From the NCBI GenBank assembly GCA_902765735.1, contig CACXBB010000016.1, forward strand, positions 62,001 through 126,000: a stretch of 64,000 bases of DNA, in the 5' to 3' direction. Positions within the stretch are counted from its first letter, which is position 1, and each line of letters begins with the position of its first letter. The notes under the pieces were generated by a model. That model was not told the origin of the DNA, searched no databases, and saw only the letters and a program-made list of their open reading frames with translations. The stretch is from an uncultured Eubacteriales bacterium. GTDB taxonomy: Bacteria; Bacillota; Clostridia; Christensenellales; Aristaeellaceae. The position numbers and the translations under genes were made by a program. Positions 33,504 to 42,190 of this stretch are shown piece by piece.

Positions 33504-34433
33504 ATGGGCGTGAGCAGAGCGCGCTGCGCGGTGGTCGGCGCGGCGAATATCGACGTGGGCGGCTTTCCCTCCGGACTGGTGGCCATGGGGGATTCCAACC
33601 CCGGGCGGGTCCGCCTGTCCGCGGGCGGGGTCGGCCGCAACATCGCCTGCAACCTGGCGCGGTTGGGGGTGGAGACCCACCTGCTGACCGCGCTGGGCGG
33701 CGACGCCTTCGCGGACGTCATCCGCGCGGACTGCGCCGCGGCCGGGGTGGACCTTAATCACGCGCTCGTCTGCCCAGAGGCCGAGAGCTCCGTTTACCTC
33801 TTTATTGCGGACGCCGGCGGCGACATGCAGCTGGCGGTCAACGACATGCGCATCTGCAAGCGGCTCACCCCGGAGGCCCTCACGCCGCGGCTTCAATGGC
33901 TCAATGCCATGGACGCGGTGATCCTCGACGCCAACCTGTCCTCAGAGACGCTGGCCTTCCTGGCCGAGCGGGTGCGCGCACCGCTGTATGCCGACGCCGT
34001 GTCCGCCGCCAAGGCCCAGCGACTGCTGCCCATACTGCCGCGGCTGCGGGCGATCAAGCCCAACGCCCTCGAGGCTGCCGTGCTGACCGGTCTGCCGGTG
34101 AGCGACAACGCCTCCGTGGAGGCCGCCGCGCGCGCGCTGGTCCGGCTGGGCGTGGGACGGGCCTTCGTGACCCTGGGGGAGCGCGGCGTGTGCTGCGCCG
34201 ACGCGGACACTGTAGATCTCATCCCCGGCGCGCCCGTGCGCATGCGCAACGCCACCGGCGCGGGGGATGCCTTTACCGCCGCGCTGACCTGGGCCGACCT
34301 CAGGGGTATGAGCGCGCGCGACAGCGCACGCGCCGGGCTCGCTGCCGCGTCCATCGCCGTCGAGGCAACCGGGACCGTCAACCCTGACCTGTCCGAACCT
34401 GCCCTGCTGGCCAGGATGACCGGAATCGATTGA
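33504..34433 (+). CDS. PfkB-family kinase, pseudouridine kinase-like
   Basis: This ribokinase-fold enzyme has 309 residues. The start GAANIDVGG and the block GDSNPGRVRLSAGGVGRNIACNLARLG strongly match pseudouridine kinases, and the C-terminal active-site motif is NATGAGDAFTAAL. It would phosphorylate pseudouridine at the 5' position. The usual partner PsuG glycosidase is absent next door; a symporter lies upstream instead. ATG 33504 follows GGGGGCG. Another nucleoside or sugar kinase activity is possible. Confidence 0.82.
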   Translation: MGVSRARCAVVGAANIDVGGFPSGLVAMGDSNPGRVRLSAGGVGRNIACNLARLGVETHLLTALGGDAFADVIRADCAAAGVDLNHALVCPEAESSVYLFIADAGGDMQLAVNDMRICKRLTPEALTPRLQWLNAMDAVILDANLSSETLAFLAERVRAPLYADAVSAAKAQRLLPILPRLRAIKPNALEAAVLTGLPVSDNASVEAAARALVRLGVGRAFVTLGERGVCCADADTVDLIPGAPVRMRNATGAGDAFTAALTWADLRGMSARDSARAGLAAASIAVEATGTVNPDLSEPALLARMTGID

Positions 34434-34479
34434 CGATATATATCCCAATGTTAAGTTTGTCATTTTAGCCGAAAAGGCA

Positions 34480-34508
34480 TTGCTTTTTCGCCCGGCGAGT
34501 AGTATAAT
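34480..34508 (+). promoter_or_regulatory. Promoter of tRNA-Thr
   Basis: TTGCTT (34480-34485), a 17-base spacer and a perfect TATAAT (34503-34508) lie 30 bases ahead of the tRNA. Confidence 0.7.
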
Positions 34509-34538
34509 AATATTCGCGTTCGGCGATAGTATAGACGC

Positions 34539-34614
<76 letters not shown>

Positions 34615-34617
34615 GCT

Positions 34618-34658
34618 CTGCACGTAAGTTTTGATACAAAGCTTACGTGCAGCTTTTT
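34618..34658 (+). terminator. Terminator after tRNA-Thr
   Basis: CTGCACGTAAG (34618-34628) and CTTACGTGCAG (34642-34652) form an 11-bp stem followed by CTTTTT. The hairpin begins four bases after the tRNA CCA end. Confidence 0.85.
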
Positions 34659-34676
34659 GTATAATGGTGTGAGAGA

Positions 34677-34727
34677 TTATGCAGAAATGAACTTATTCAC
34701 CGTGAATATGGCTCATTTCTGCATAAT
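34677..34727. repeat. Large perfect inverted repeat
   Basis: ATTATGCAGAAATGA (34677-34691) is repeated inverted as TCATTTCTGCATAAT (34713-34727). The 21-base loop itself contains ATTCAC-C-GTGAAT. Such a cruciform next to a tRNA could be part of an attachment region. The remaining bases to 34845 show no gene; an open frame crossing the tRNA is spurious. Confidence 0.7.
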
Positions 34728-34845
34728 TCATTTCTTGACTTGCAGAAGTGTTATCCCTTTTCACTTACCTTACCTTTCACTACACTCCGTTTTCAGCCCT
34801 TTTCCATGCCCTTCTGAGCATGGATGCGGCATTTTGCCGGTATCC

Positions 34846-34885
34846 GTTGACAAGTGTTGACTTGTGTTGACAAGTGTTGACGAAT
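34846..34885. repeat. Four phased 10-bp repeats (GTTGACAAGT)
   Basis: GTTGACAAGT, GTTGACTTGT, GTTGACAAGT and GTTGACGAAT follow one another with a period of exactly 10 bases, close to one helical turn. They lie between tRNA-Thr and the end of the leftward defence operon. They could be iterons, arm-type integrase sites or regulator sites. Confidence 0.75.
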
Positions 34886-34930
34886 ACTATAAGGCGGGTA
34901 TATGCACCAGAAGTAGTAAGCACAATCTGC

Positions 34931-37900
34931 CTATAACATTAGAGTTTTTGCTCCGCTGAAAGTCATTTCCAGCAGTTCGGCGGCTATGTCTTTACTTACA
35001 ACGCGCATAAGATTGTCCTCCACGTCGGCCTTGGAGAGTAGATTCATGCTGCCATACCATACGATCTCTTTATCAATTACGGCAAAACGCTCGCAGTTGT
35101 CTTCTACTGTGAGAAGCTTGAAACCGGCAGCTTTGAGCCGGTTCATGAGCTCGATGCGGACTTCATCCCTGCCGTACTTGTATACCTCCGGAGCCCATGT
35201 GACGATGGTCACGTTCAGTTCGGGACGCTCTTCGCTCATTCGAATCAGCTGACTGACCTTGGGGGTGTTCAACGTCTGACTGGAAATGACAATCTCTTCT
35301 CTTGCATCGTGAAGATCACGCAAATAGACACCCTCATAGGTATCCAGGTCAAATATGGCGTTCGCTTCCTGCCTCGCTCTTTGAAGTCCGGCGCACACCT
35401 CATAACCGATTTGTTTGTATGCCTTCAGTCGTTTCCCATACATATTGTCAAACATGGGAATATGGCTGTCGACATAATCGAAGATGATGACATCCTGCTT
35501 TCCTTCATAATCACGGTTCAGCCGACCGGCATATTGCTCCACCACGCCCTTCCAGGCAACAGGGGTTGCAAGAAACAGAGTGTCCAGACGCGGGAAATCA
35601 AATCCTTCTCCGATCAACTGGCCGGTGGCAATCAGAATGAGGCTCTCTTCGGGGCCGACAGTCAATAGCTCTGCCCTGAGTTGCTTTTGTTCCTTCTTCT
35701 TCATCGTGCCCATGTATAGGAAAACAGGATCAGCGGCATCTTTCAACTTGTCGTAGAGGCGTTCAGCGTGTTCCGTGTATTTGGTTAATACGACCGGTGT
35801 GCGACCATCATCAACGCACTGTACGATATCATTGACGATCTGCTGGTCACGGACATCGTTGTTGCGGAGCAGTTCGTAAGCGTCATTTGGGTGAGTCTTT
35901 TTCCCATATTTATAGGGATTGACGGTTCTTGTAAATCTTGGATAGACGAGATGCCGGATACCTTGGGCCTGGGCTCGCTGCTTGGATGTGTACCGGTAGC
36001 GGATCGGCCCCATCAGCATGTGGTTGATCTTCTCCAAACCATCGCCTCGGATGGGCGTGGCGGTAACGCCATAAACGTACCGGGCTTTGATGTGTTGGAG
36101 GACGTTTGCCATGGTATCTGTCGCGGCATGATGACATTCATCCACAATGACCATGCCGTATTCCTGGAGCAGCGGATGAAAGGTCCCCTTTTTGCACAGT
36201 GAACCTACCATAGCGATATCCACGATACCAGACATGCTGTCATGCTGCCCCTGAAGCCATCCGATGTGAGACTTGCGGCGCTTGACCCGGCCCGTAGGCG
36301 TAGAATAGGATGGCAATTCCTCATCAATAATCAGGAACTGCTCAAGAGCGTTTTGCCATTGCTCAATCAGGGCGGAGGATTCAAGGAGTATGAGCGCTGG
36401 TACACGTCGCTGCGCGATAATGTTCGCGCATACAACTGTCTTTCCAAACGCTGTGGCTGCACTCAGTACGCCGTTGTCATGGCACAGGAGAGCATCGACA
36501 GCGGGTTGCTGTTCGTCACGAAGCTCTCCATTGAATGTAATGGAAAGCAGCTTGCCTTGCACCCGCTGATCATCGATACTATAGTTGATTCCGGCTTGAT
36601 TACACTTGTCCAGCAGTTCATCAGACAGTCCTCGTGGAATATGGATATGTCCTTCTTCATCGCTGCCAAGGTAGATGATTCGCGGGGTGTCAAATGTAGC
36701 AATCCCCATTGCAAGGTTCTTATAGAATACAGGATTCCTGAAGGCTGCCAGCCAGCGGATCTGGTTCTGCAGTCGAGGCTGAATATTACCGGCGTTAATG
36801 TAGATACCGTCTGCCATGGTTATGAGAAGTATCCCGCTGATGTCCTCCGGATGGAATGTGGCATCCTTGTCCCATGGCTTGCCGGAACTGACTTTGCTAT
36901 CATTGCTTCCGCTACCATCAGAGGTTATCGAAAGCAGTGGGTATGCACCATTCCATTCGGCAATATAATCCTCAACCTGTTTTTGTGTCAGCCGGGGCAT
37001 TCTCCAGAGCGCGGCCCATTGGTCGGAATAGGCGTTCCAATCGTCATCAATGAAAGCGCTGTTTCCCTCTTTCAACGCTTTTCCTTGTAGTGGCAGAGCA
37101 ATCAGGTTGCCAATGCCATCCACAGGCAGATGATCCTGCATTGGCATCATTCTGTCAAAGAATGTGAAGCTGTGAACGCTTATGCTCTCCATGCCTTTTT
37201 CCAGAAGAGCGTTTCCAAAGCGCCGTGCGAGCGATGCTGGGATAGGCTTTTCAAAGAAGATCCAAATATGTGCACCACGGCCTGAACGTGAGCGCTCGAT
37301 GAGAGCGGCGATGCCGTTAGCCTTGCAAATCCGCCGGACAGCATTAACTTCTTCCTGGTATGTGTCATCAGTATTTGCGAAATCATCAGCCTCGGCACCT
37401 TTGGCATGGTTGTCAAAATCAAAGACGATGAAACGGCAGGTATCGTCCGGCAACATTGGATATACACCGATAACGTCTGTAGCGTCGACCGATTTGCCTT
37501 CCAAGTGTTGTTTCACATCTTCAATGGTCAACTTCTTATCTTCGCGTATCTGGCAGTCCTTACACTTAATCTTATCGCGGCTGCGACGATGACATCCGTA
37601 ACGCCAGATGTTGGCACACTGACGATAATAGCTGGCAGCACCGGTTTCCTTCTTGATTGATCGTTTGGCAAATACATCCTGCCTACCCCAGAAATACGAA
37701 AAAAACCGGTTTGCCATCTGAGTTGTGATCGCATCTGGAAAGATGATACGTGCCCCCTGGTGTGGGTCAAGTGGCGCAGGAACAGGCGTGATGACGATAC
37801 CTGCATCAGTAAGCAGCTTCTTCAGATGCGTATTCTCAGCCAAAAGGGCAGCGTTCTCCCTCTCCAGGGTGATGACCCTGGCTTGAAGATCAGGGAGATC

Positions 37901-37954
37901 GCTCTGATACGATCCTGCGGAAAGATGATTGTTGCTCATAGTCTCTAAATCCAT
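34931..37954 (-). CDS. TOTE-type primase-helicase-PLD protein
   Basis: This 1007-residue protein has four parts. Residues 20-52 are a coiled coil. An archaeo-eukaryotic primase module follows, with zinc-like cysteines (C121, C131, C134), the catalytic FDFDNH near 178-183 and RSRSGRGAHIW at 221-231; this order matches the primase clade of TOTE conflict systems. An SF2 helicase has ATAFGKT at 500-506, VDECHHA near 604, TATPIRG near 631 and motif VI QYAGRLNR. The C-terminal phospholipase-D-like domain ends with ERFAVIDKEIVWYGSMN, in which the usual HKD histidine and lysine are absent. It is the third gene of an operon after a restriction-modification gene. Confidence 0.82.
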   Translation of the reverse strand: MDLETMSNNHLSAGSYQSDLPDLQARVITLERENAALLAENTHLKKLLTDAGIVITPVPAPLDPHQGARIIFPDAITTQMANRFFSYFWGRQDVFAKRSIKKETGAASYYRQCANIWRYGCHRRSRDKIKCKDCQIREDKKLTIEDVKQHLEGKSVDATDVIGVYPMLPDDTCRFIVFDFDNHAKGAEADDFANTDDTYQEEVNAVRRICKANGIAALIERSRSGRGAHIWIFFEKPIPASLARRFGNALLEKGMESISVHSFTFFDRMMPMQDHLPVDGIGNLIALPLQGKALKEGNSAFIDDDWNAYSDQWAALWRMPRLTQKQVEDYIAEWNGAYPLLSITSDGSGSNDSKVSSGKPWDKDATFHPEDISGILLITMADGIYINAGNIQPRLQNQIRWLAAFRNPVFYKNLAMGIATFDTPRIIYLGSDEEGHIHIPRGLSDELLDKCNQAGINYSIDDQRVQGKLLSITFNGELRDEQQPAVDALLCHDNGVLSAATAFGKTVVCANIIAQRRVPALILLESSALIEQWQNALEQFLIIDEELPSYSTPTGRVKRRKSHIGWLQGQHDSMSGIVDIAMVGSLCKKGTFHPLLQEYGMVIVDECHHAATDTMANVLQHIKARYVYGVTATPIRGDGLEKINHMLMGPIRYRYTSKQRAQAQGIRHLVYPRFTRTVNPYKYGKKTHPNDAYELLRNNDVRDQQIVNDIVQCVDDGRTPVVLTKYTEHAERLYDKLKDAADPVFLYMGTMKKKEQKQLRAELLTVGPEESLILIATGQLIGEGFDFPRLDTLFLATPVAWKGVVEQYAGRLNRDYEGKQDVIIFDYVDSHIPMFDNMYGKRLKAYKQIGYEVCAGLQRARQEANAIFDLDTYEGVYLRDLHDAREEIVISSQTLNTPKVSQLIRMSEERPELNVTIVTWAPEVYKYGRDEVRIELMNRLKAAGFKLLTVEDNCERFAVIDKEIVWYGSMNLLSKADVEDNLMRVVSKDIAAELLEMTFSGAKTLML

Positions 37955-37966
37955 GGCTAATACAGT

Positions 37967-38464
37967 TCAGATCAAAAACTTCGCAATGGCCATACTCCGC
38001 TTCTCATCATAAGGATTGAAGATTAATCCTCCGACAGCCTTGTTCCGGCGCATGTTGGCAAGGATCTTCTTCACAGAAACCTTGGCAATCTCTCCGGTTT
38101 CCGTTGTGTTCCACGTGCCCGCACGCTTCTTTCGACGCTTCTTGCCAGCCGGAGCCTCTTCGTCCTCTGAGAATACAGGACCATCATCGTGTGTGTCGGC
38201 GATGACCGGCGGCAGGACCGGCTTCTTCTTTGCCTGCTTCTCGCTTGTGAAGCAGATCAGATAGCGATTCCCCGTTGCTTCGGGATTCCGCTCATCAAAG
38301 ACTGTGTACAGGTGATGGATACGCTCTCCTGACCGTAGGCAAGCGATCAGTAGCGGGAGGTCGCCGTGCGCACGGAGAAGGTCGGCTGTCTCCAGTAGCG
38401 CATTGGACGTATCTTTGGAGGAAGCAAGCGCGTCCAAGCGGTTCCATAATTCAGTGGCGGTCAT
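37967..38464 (-). CDS. SseB-like protein between R-M and TOTE genes
   Basis: This is a 165-residue cytoplasmic protein. The N-terminal half (NALLETADLLRAHGDLPLLIACL, then YLICFTSEKQAKKKP) and the C-terminal KILANMRRNKAVGGLIFNPYDEKRSMAIAKFLI resemble the SseB N-terminal fold. A lysine-rich linker (GKKRRKKRAG) splits the two. It starts 3 bases after the restriction-modification stop and ends 12 bases before the TOTE gene, so the three are co-expressed. A role as adaptor or regulator is only a guess. Confidence 0.55.
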   Translation of the reverse strand: MTATELWNRLDALASSKDTSNALLETADLLRAHGDLPLLIACLRSGERIHHLYTVFDERNPEATGNRYLICFTSEKQAKKKPVLPPVIADTHDDGPVFSEDEEAPAGKKRRKKRAGTWNTTETGEIAKVSVKKILANMRRNKAVGGLIFNPYDEKRSMAIAKFLI

Positions 38465-38467
38465 GGC

Positions 38468-41290
38468 CTATCCTTTCTGGGCGGTCAGCTCCTGATACTT
38501 TTTCATCAGCATAGCCACGCAGGCACTTTCGCTGCTGTAAGCAGCGTCACCCTTCTTGATGCCGTAGGCATCCATGACAGCGCGGTCGTTGGCTTGGTGT
38601 GCTTTACGTAGCTCCGGGGGCATGGTGGTCTCAGAATACAGGACTGCCATGCTGCAATCCGGATACAATGTGCGGGCGTTTAATATACTCTGCGCGGTTG
38701 ATTCGATCTTCTGTCGCTGTGCTTCCGTGGGCTTGGGCCACGGGAAGGTATTGTAGACAATCTCTTTTGAGTACCGATAATCGCTCTTCAATCTGCCACA
38801 GACTGTGCGCATCCATCCCATGTGGACGTTTGATGTCAAAACGCCAAAGTGGTAGAGAGTCGCGTTTGGAACGATTTGAACAGCATCTGAAGAAATATCA
38901 TCTGGTGTCATAAAGCCTATGGGGACATACCTGCGATTCTCGGAAGATACTCTTGGAACGATCAGGTAATTGACGCCCTCGGGCTGTGTCATCTGGGCGA
39001 AGCAATTGGGAACCTTTGCGTAACCGTTTGTGGTTTTCGCTTTCGAGTTCAGCCTGAATTGTCGCACCGCTTCGACCTTTTCCTTCAGGATTTTGCTCTT
39101 ACTGATGTCCAGCGGGCTGGCATGGACAAGCCACAGGCAATAGCGCTCCTTCCCTTTGATAAATTCCTCGGCCCCTATGTAAGGGTGAAGCCATTTTTCC
39201 AGCGCCGGTTCCCTGTCGAGGAGCTCTGCGCGCTCCTCCGGAGATATAACAAAGAAACCGCCATCACGGGGCTGATTGCCGAAATTCATCTTCGGCATGC
39301 CACAAAGGGAATCTTTTGCCGCGACGACGTACTGATCACCGCCTTCCATTAGATAGGGGCTGATATTGGCCACGACAGAGGGCTGCGCATTGATTGGGAA
39401 CAGCAGCTTCGTCTGCCGATTGAAGGTGGCAAAGCACACAATGACACAGTGAACCGCAGCCTGGTCGTTGGATTCACTGTTCCAGCGGAATGTCTGGTAC
39501 GCATAATTGATATGCACGTGGTATTCGTTCAGAAGGACATTCCACAGTATTGGAACCTGTGAACCCTGGCAGATGGAATTTGTGGAAACAAAGCATACCT
39601 CAATCCTTGTCCCTTGGATGAACTCGGCGGCGATCTTGTACCAACACGTCACATAATCCAGGTCCTGCACATCCTTGATGTTGCCGAAGATGTCCTGAAC
39701 TTCCTTTTTCTGAACGCTGCCCTGAGCCATCAGCCTTGCCCCGACAAATGGCGGGTTGCCCATGATGTATGACAGCATGTTCCGATCCACTACATCATTC
39801 CAGTCCATCCGCAGTGCGTTGCCCTCCACGATGTTCGCAGCGGTCTTCAGCGGCAGGAAGTCCAGCGCCATGTGAACGATGTCCTCCGTCTCGCGCATCA
39901 TCTGGCTCTCGGCGATCCACAGCGCCGTGCGGGCGACGGTGACGGCGAAGTCGTTGATCTCGATACCGTGAAATTGGGTGATAGATACTTTTATGGGATT
40001 GTGTGCCAGACCTATGACAATCTGGCCGCCGGTCATCTCCAGGATGACGCGATTCTCCAATCGGCGAAGGCTGAGGTACGATTCCGTGCAGAAATTCCCG
40101 CTGCCTGCCGCCGGGTCCAGGAATTCGAGAGAGGCCAGCTTGTCCTGGTAGACCTCCAGCTTGCGCTTGCGTGTGCGCTGGACCGGCTCCGCGAGAATGG
40201 CTTCCAACTCCGCCTTCAGGTCGTCCAGGAACAGCGGGTCGATGACCTTGTGGATGTTCTCAATAGAGGTGTAGTGCATGCCGCCAGCACGGCGCGTCTC
40301 CGGGTTCAAGGTGCTCTCAAACACCGCGCCGAAGATGGTGGGGCTGATCTCCGACCAGTCGAAATCCTCGCTGGCATCCCGCAGAATGAGGTGATAGATT
40401 TCCTCCGTGATCGGCGGGATCTCAATGTTCTCATCCTTGAACAGGCCGCCGTTCACATAGGGGAACGCCGCCAGCAGCGGATCGTCGTCGGCCAGGTACG
40501 GGTCGCGCTCCTCTGGCTTCTGATCAAGGACACGGAACAGGGCAATTAAACGCTTTCGCGTATCCTGAAAGGGACGGGCTGCAATATAGTCATGGAACAT
40601 CAGGTGTTGTCCGAAAATGCCCGCGTCCTCAGCATAGAGGCAAAACACAAGCCGGACGCACAGCGCGTTCAGGCTCTTGAGAGTACTCTCGCTCGAGGGG
40701 TCTTTGTATTGCTTCAGCAGCGCGTCATACAGCTTGCCCACCAGCTCGCCGGCCTTGATGGAGATTTCCATCTCGCGCTTGAGGTTCTCCGAGCCGGTGT
40801 TGACCAGAAAATTGAGCCGAGTGTACTCCTTCTCCAGATCAGAGAGCATGACGATATAGGGCTCCGCGTTGGGATTGTTCATGTCGTGGATGCGGAATTC
40901 CTGGAAGTTGCACACCACGATCCAGCGGGGGTTCATGTTGTGGGGCAGCAGACCGGCGTAGCGCCGCGCCTGCTGGAATGGCGTGAGCATGGAGCCGTCC
41001 GACTGGCGGTAGGATTTGGACAGGTCGATGTCCATGCCCTTCTGCTCGATCAGCACGCCGGTGTCGTGGATATAAGCATCGATGAAAATGGTGGAGCCGG
41101 TCTGGTCGTTCTTCACGCGGAATTCAAAGGAGACATCGGTTTCCGGCTGTTCCACCCCATAAACGGATTGAAGCAGCTGCCTCCAGAAGTTTTGGGCATC
41201 CTGCTTCTCATCGCCACGGCCTGTCCAGACTTCAACGAAAGCCTTCGCAGCAGCCCTCTTATCTACATCGGTCATCTGCCGTATCTTCAT
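38468..41290 (-). CDS. MmeI-like single-chain restriction-modification enzyme
   Basis: This 940-residue fused endonuclease-methyltransferase is of type IIG/IIL. The N-terminal nuclease has the PD-ExK residues D71 and E82-x-K84 (FIDAYIHDTGVLIEQK), closely matching the MmeI spacing. A helical spacer leads to the gamma-class adenine methyltransferase with motif I FLDPAAGSGNF at 390-400 and motif IV GNPPF at 511-515. The C-terminal 350 residues form the target recognition region. Such enzymes modify one strand adenine and cut about 20 bases away. ATG 41290 follows GGTGAGG; upstream in-frame sequence is AT-rich leader. It heads the three-gene leftward operon. Confidence 0.88.
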   Translation of the reverse strand: MKIRQMTDVDKRAAAKAFVEVWTGRGDEKQDAQNFWRQLLQSVYGVEQPETDVSFEFRVKNDQTGSTIFIDAYIHDTGVLIEQKGMDIDLSKSYRQSDGSMLTPFQQARRYAGLLPHNMNPRWIVVCNFQEFRIHDMNNPNAEPYIVMLSDLEKEYTRLNFLVNTGSENLKREMEISIKAGELVGKLYDALLKQYKDPSSESTLKSLNALCVRLVFCLYAEDAGIFGQHLMFHDYIAARPFQDTRKRLIALFRVLDQKPEERDPYLADDDPLLAAFPYVNGGLFKDENIEIPPITEEIYHLILRDASEDFDWSEISPTIFGAVFESTLNPETRRAGGMHYTSIENIHKVIDPLFLDDLKAELEAILAEPVQRTRKRKLEVYQDKLASLEFLDPAAGSGNFCTESYLSLRRLENRVILEMTGGQIVIGLAHNPIKVSITQFHGIEINDFAVTVARTALWIAESQMMRETEDIVHMALDFLPLKTAANIVEGNALRMDWNDVVDRNMLSYIMGNPPFVGARLMAQGSVQKKEVQDIFGNIKDVQDLDYVTCWYKIAAEFIQGTRIEVCFVSTNSICQGSQVPILWNVLLNEYHVHINYAYQTFRWNSESNDQAAVHCVIVCFATFNRQTKLLFPINAQPSVVANISPYLMEGGDQYVVAAKDSLCGMPKMNFGNQPRDGGFFVISPEERAELLDREPALEKWLHPYIGAEEFIKGKERYCLWLVHASPLDISKSKILKEKVEAVRQFRLNSKAKTTNGYAKVPNCFAQMTQPEGVNYLIVPRVSSENRRYVPIGFMTPDDISSDAVQIVPNATLYHFGVLTSNVHMGWMRTVCGRLKSDYRYSKEIVYNTFPWPKPTEAQRQKIESTAQSILNARTLYPDCSMAVLYSETTMPPELRKAHQANDRAVMDAYGIKKGDAAYSSESACVAMLMKKYQELTAQKG

Positions 41291-41462
41291 AATCCTCACC
41301 CCAAAGACAAATATCCACTTAACATTATAGCATATACCTGGCCGGTGGGCAACAAAAACGTCCAACCAGATTCCCTCACAACATGGTTCCTGAAAGAAAA
41401 ACCTAGAGAAAACCACTGATGATAGAAATATCAATGTGAGCATATAAACATAAACTTTTGTA

Positions 41463-41491
41463 TTGACAAACACATTACATAAATATATAAT
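41463..41491 (+). promoter_or_regulatory. Consensus sigma-70 promoter
   Basis: A perfect TTGACA (41463-41468), a 17-base spacer and a perfect TATAAT (41486-41491) lie 36 bases ahead of the RelB/ATL fusion gene. Such strength in a toxin-antitoxin-like locus suggests that it is normally repressed, perhaps by the RHH domain of the gene it drives. Confidence 0.85.
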
Positions 41492-41526
41492 TATGAACAA
41501 AGTATAGTATAAGTGAGGCCGAAGCA

Positions 41527-42189
41527 ATGGGTGAACAGGTTACAATCCAGATCCGGGTTGATTCAGATCTCAGGGATGAGGCAGTAAAAGTATTTGACGG
41601 ATTAGGGCTGGACCTATCCTCGGGCATTCGCATGTATTTGAAGGCCGTTGCCCGAGAACAGGGAATCCCTTTTAATACATACCTGAAATCGGAGACCTCC
41701 AGAAAGCCCAGCCGGATGGAGCAGGAAATTGAGCAGATCATGCGGGCGGTAACCTATCAGGAGCCAGAGGGTAATACAGAAAATACGATTACTCTATACC
41801 CCCTCGGATTTGACGGCCTGCCGCCTGTCAAGATGTATATTCAGCTTTTGATGCGAGTGCCAGCTGGTAAAATCACTCGCTGGGAGGACATGAATGAGTT
41901 CCTTGGGACGCTATACGGAAGAAAATTCAGTGAATTGCCGAACGCTCACTTCCCATATGCGGATTATGACGGGAACAGCATCCCGTACTGGCGTGTCGTT
42001 TCCAAATATGGCGTTCTCAATGATGATTTGCGCTGTTCCAAGGATACGCAAAAACGAAAGCTGGAAGAAGAAGGACTGATAATTGTCCAACGTGGCTCCA
42101 TTGAAGGCTCTTTCAAGGTAGACAAGTACAAGAGCTTCCTATTTAACTATTCGACTTTGTCAACCAGACCACAAAAGGAGACTCGATGA
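41527..42189 (+). CDS. RelB/DinJ antitoxin domain fused to alkyltransferase-like domain
   Basis: This is a 220-residue fusion. Residues 1-52 are a RelB/DinJ ribbon-helix-helix domain (IQIRVDSDLRDEAVKVFDGL, then LSSGIRMYLKAVAREQGIPF). Residues 98-190 resemble the MGMT C-terminal fold (VPAGKITRWEDMNEFLG, then IPYWRVVSKYGVL and TQKRKLEEEGLII). The alkyl-acceptor motif PCHRV is replaced by PYWRV, as in alkyltransferase-like proteins that bind but do not repair alkylguanine. A weak GAGG precedes the ATG. The gene pairs with the next one, whose start lies two bases after its stop. Toxin-antitoxin function is inferred, not shown. Confidence 0.7.
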   Translation: MGEQVTIQIRVDSDLRDEAVKVFDGLGLDLSSGIRMYLKAVAREQGIPFNTYLKSETSRKPSRMEQEIEQIMRAVTYQEPEGNTENTITLYPLGFDGLPPVKMYIQLLMRVPAGKITRWEDMNEFLGTLYGRKFSELPNAHFPYADYDGNSIPYWRVVSKYGVLNDDLRCSKDTQKRKLEEEGLIIVQRGSIEGSFKVDKYKSFLFNYSTLSTRPQKETR

Positions 42190-42190
42190 A

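Noticed and set aside
34931-37954. Type III restriction subunit as identity of the 1007-residue protein
   Set aside because: The helicase is similar, but the N-terminal AEP primase motifs and the PLD-like tail do not fit type III Res.
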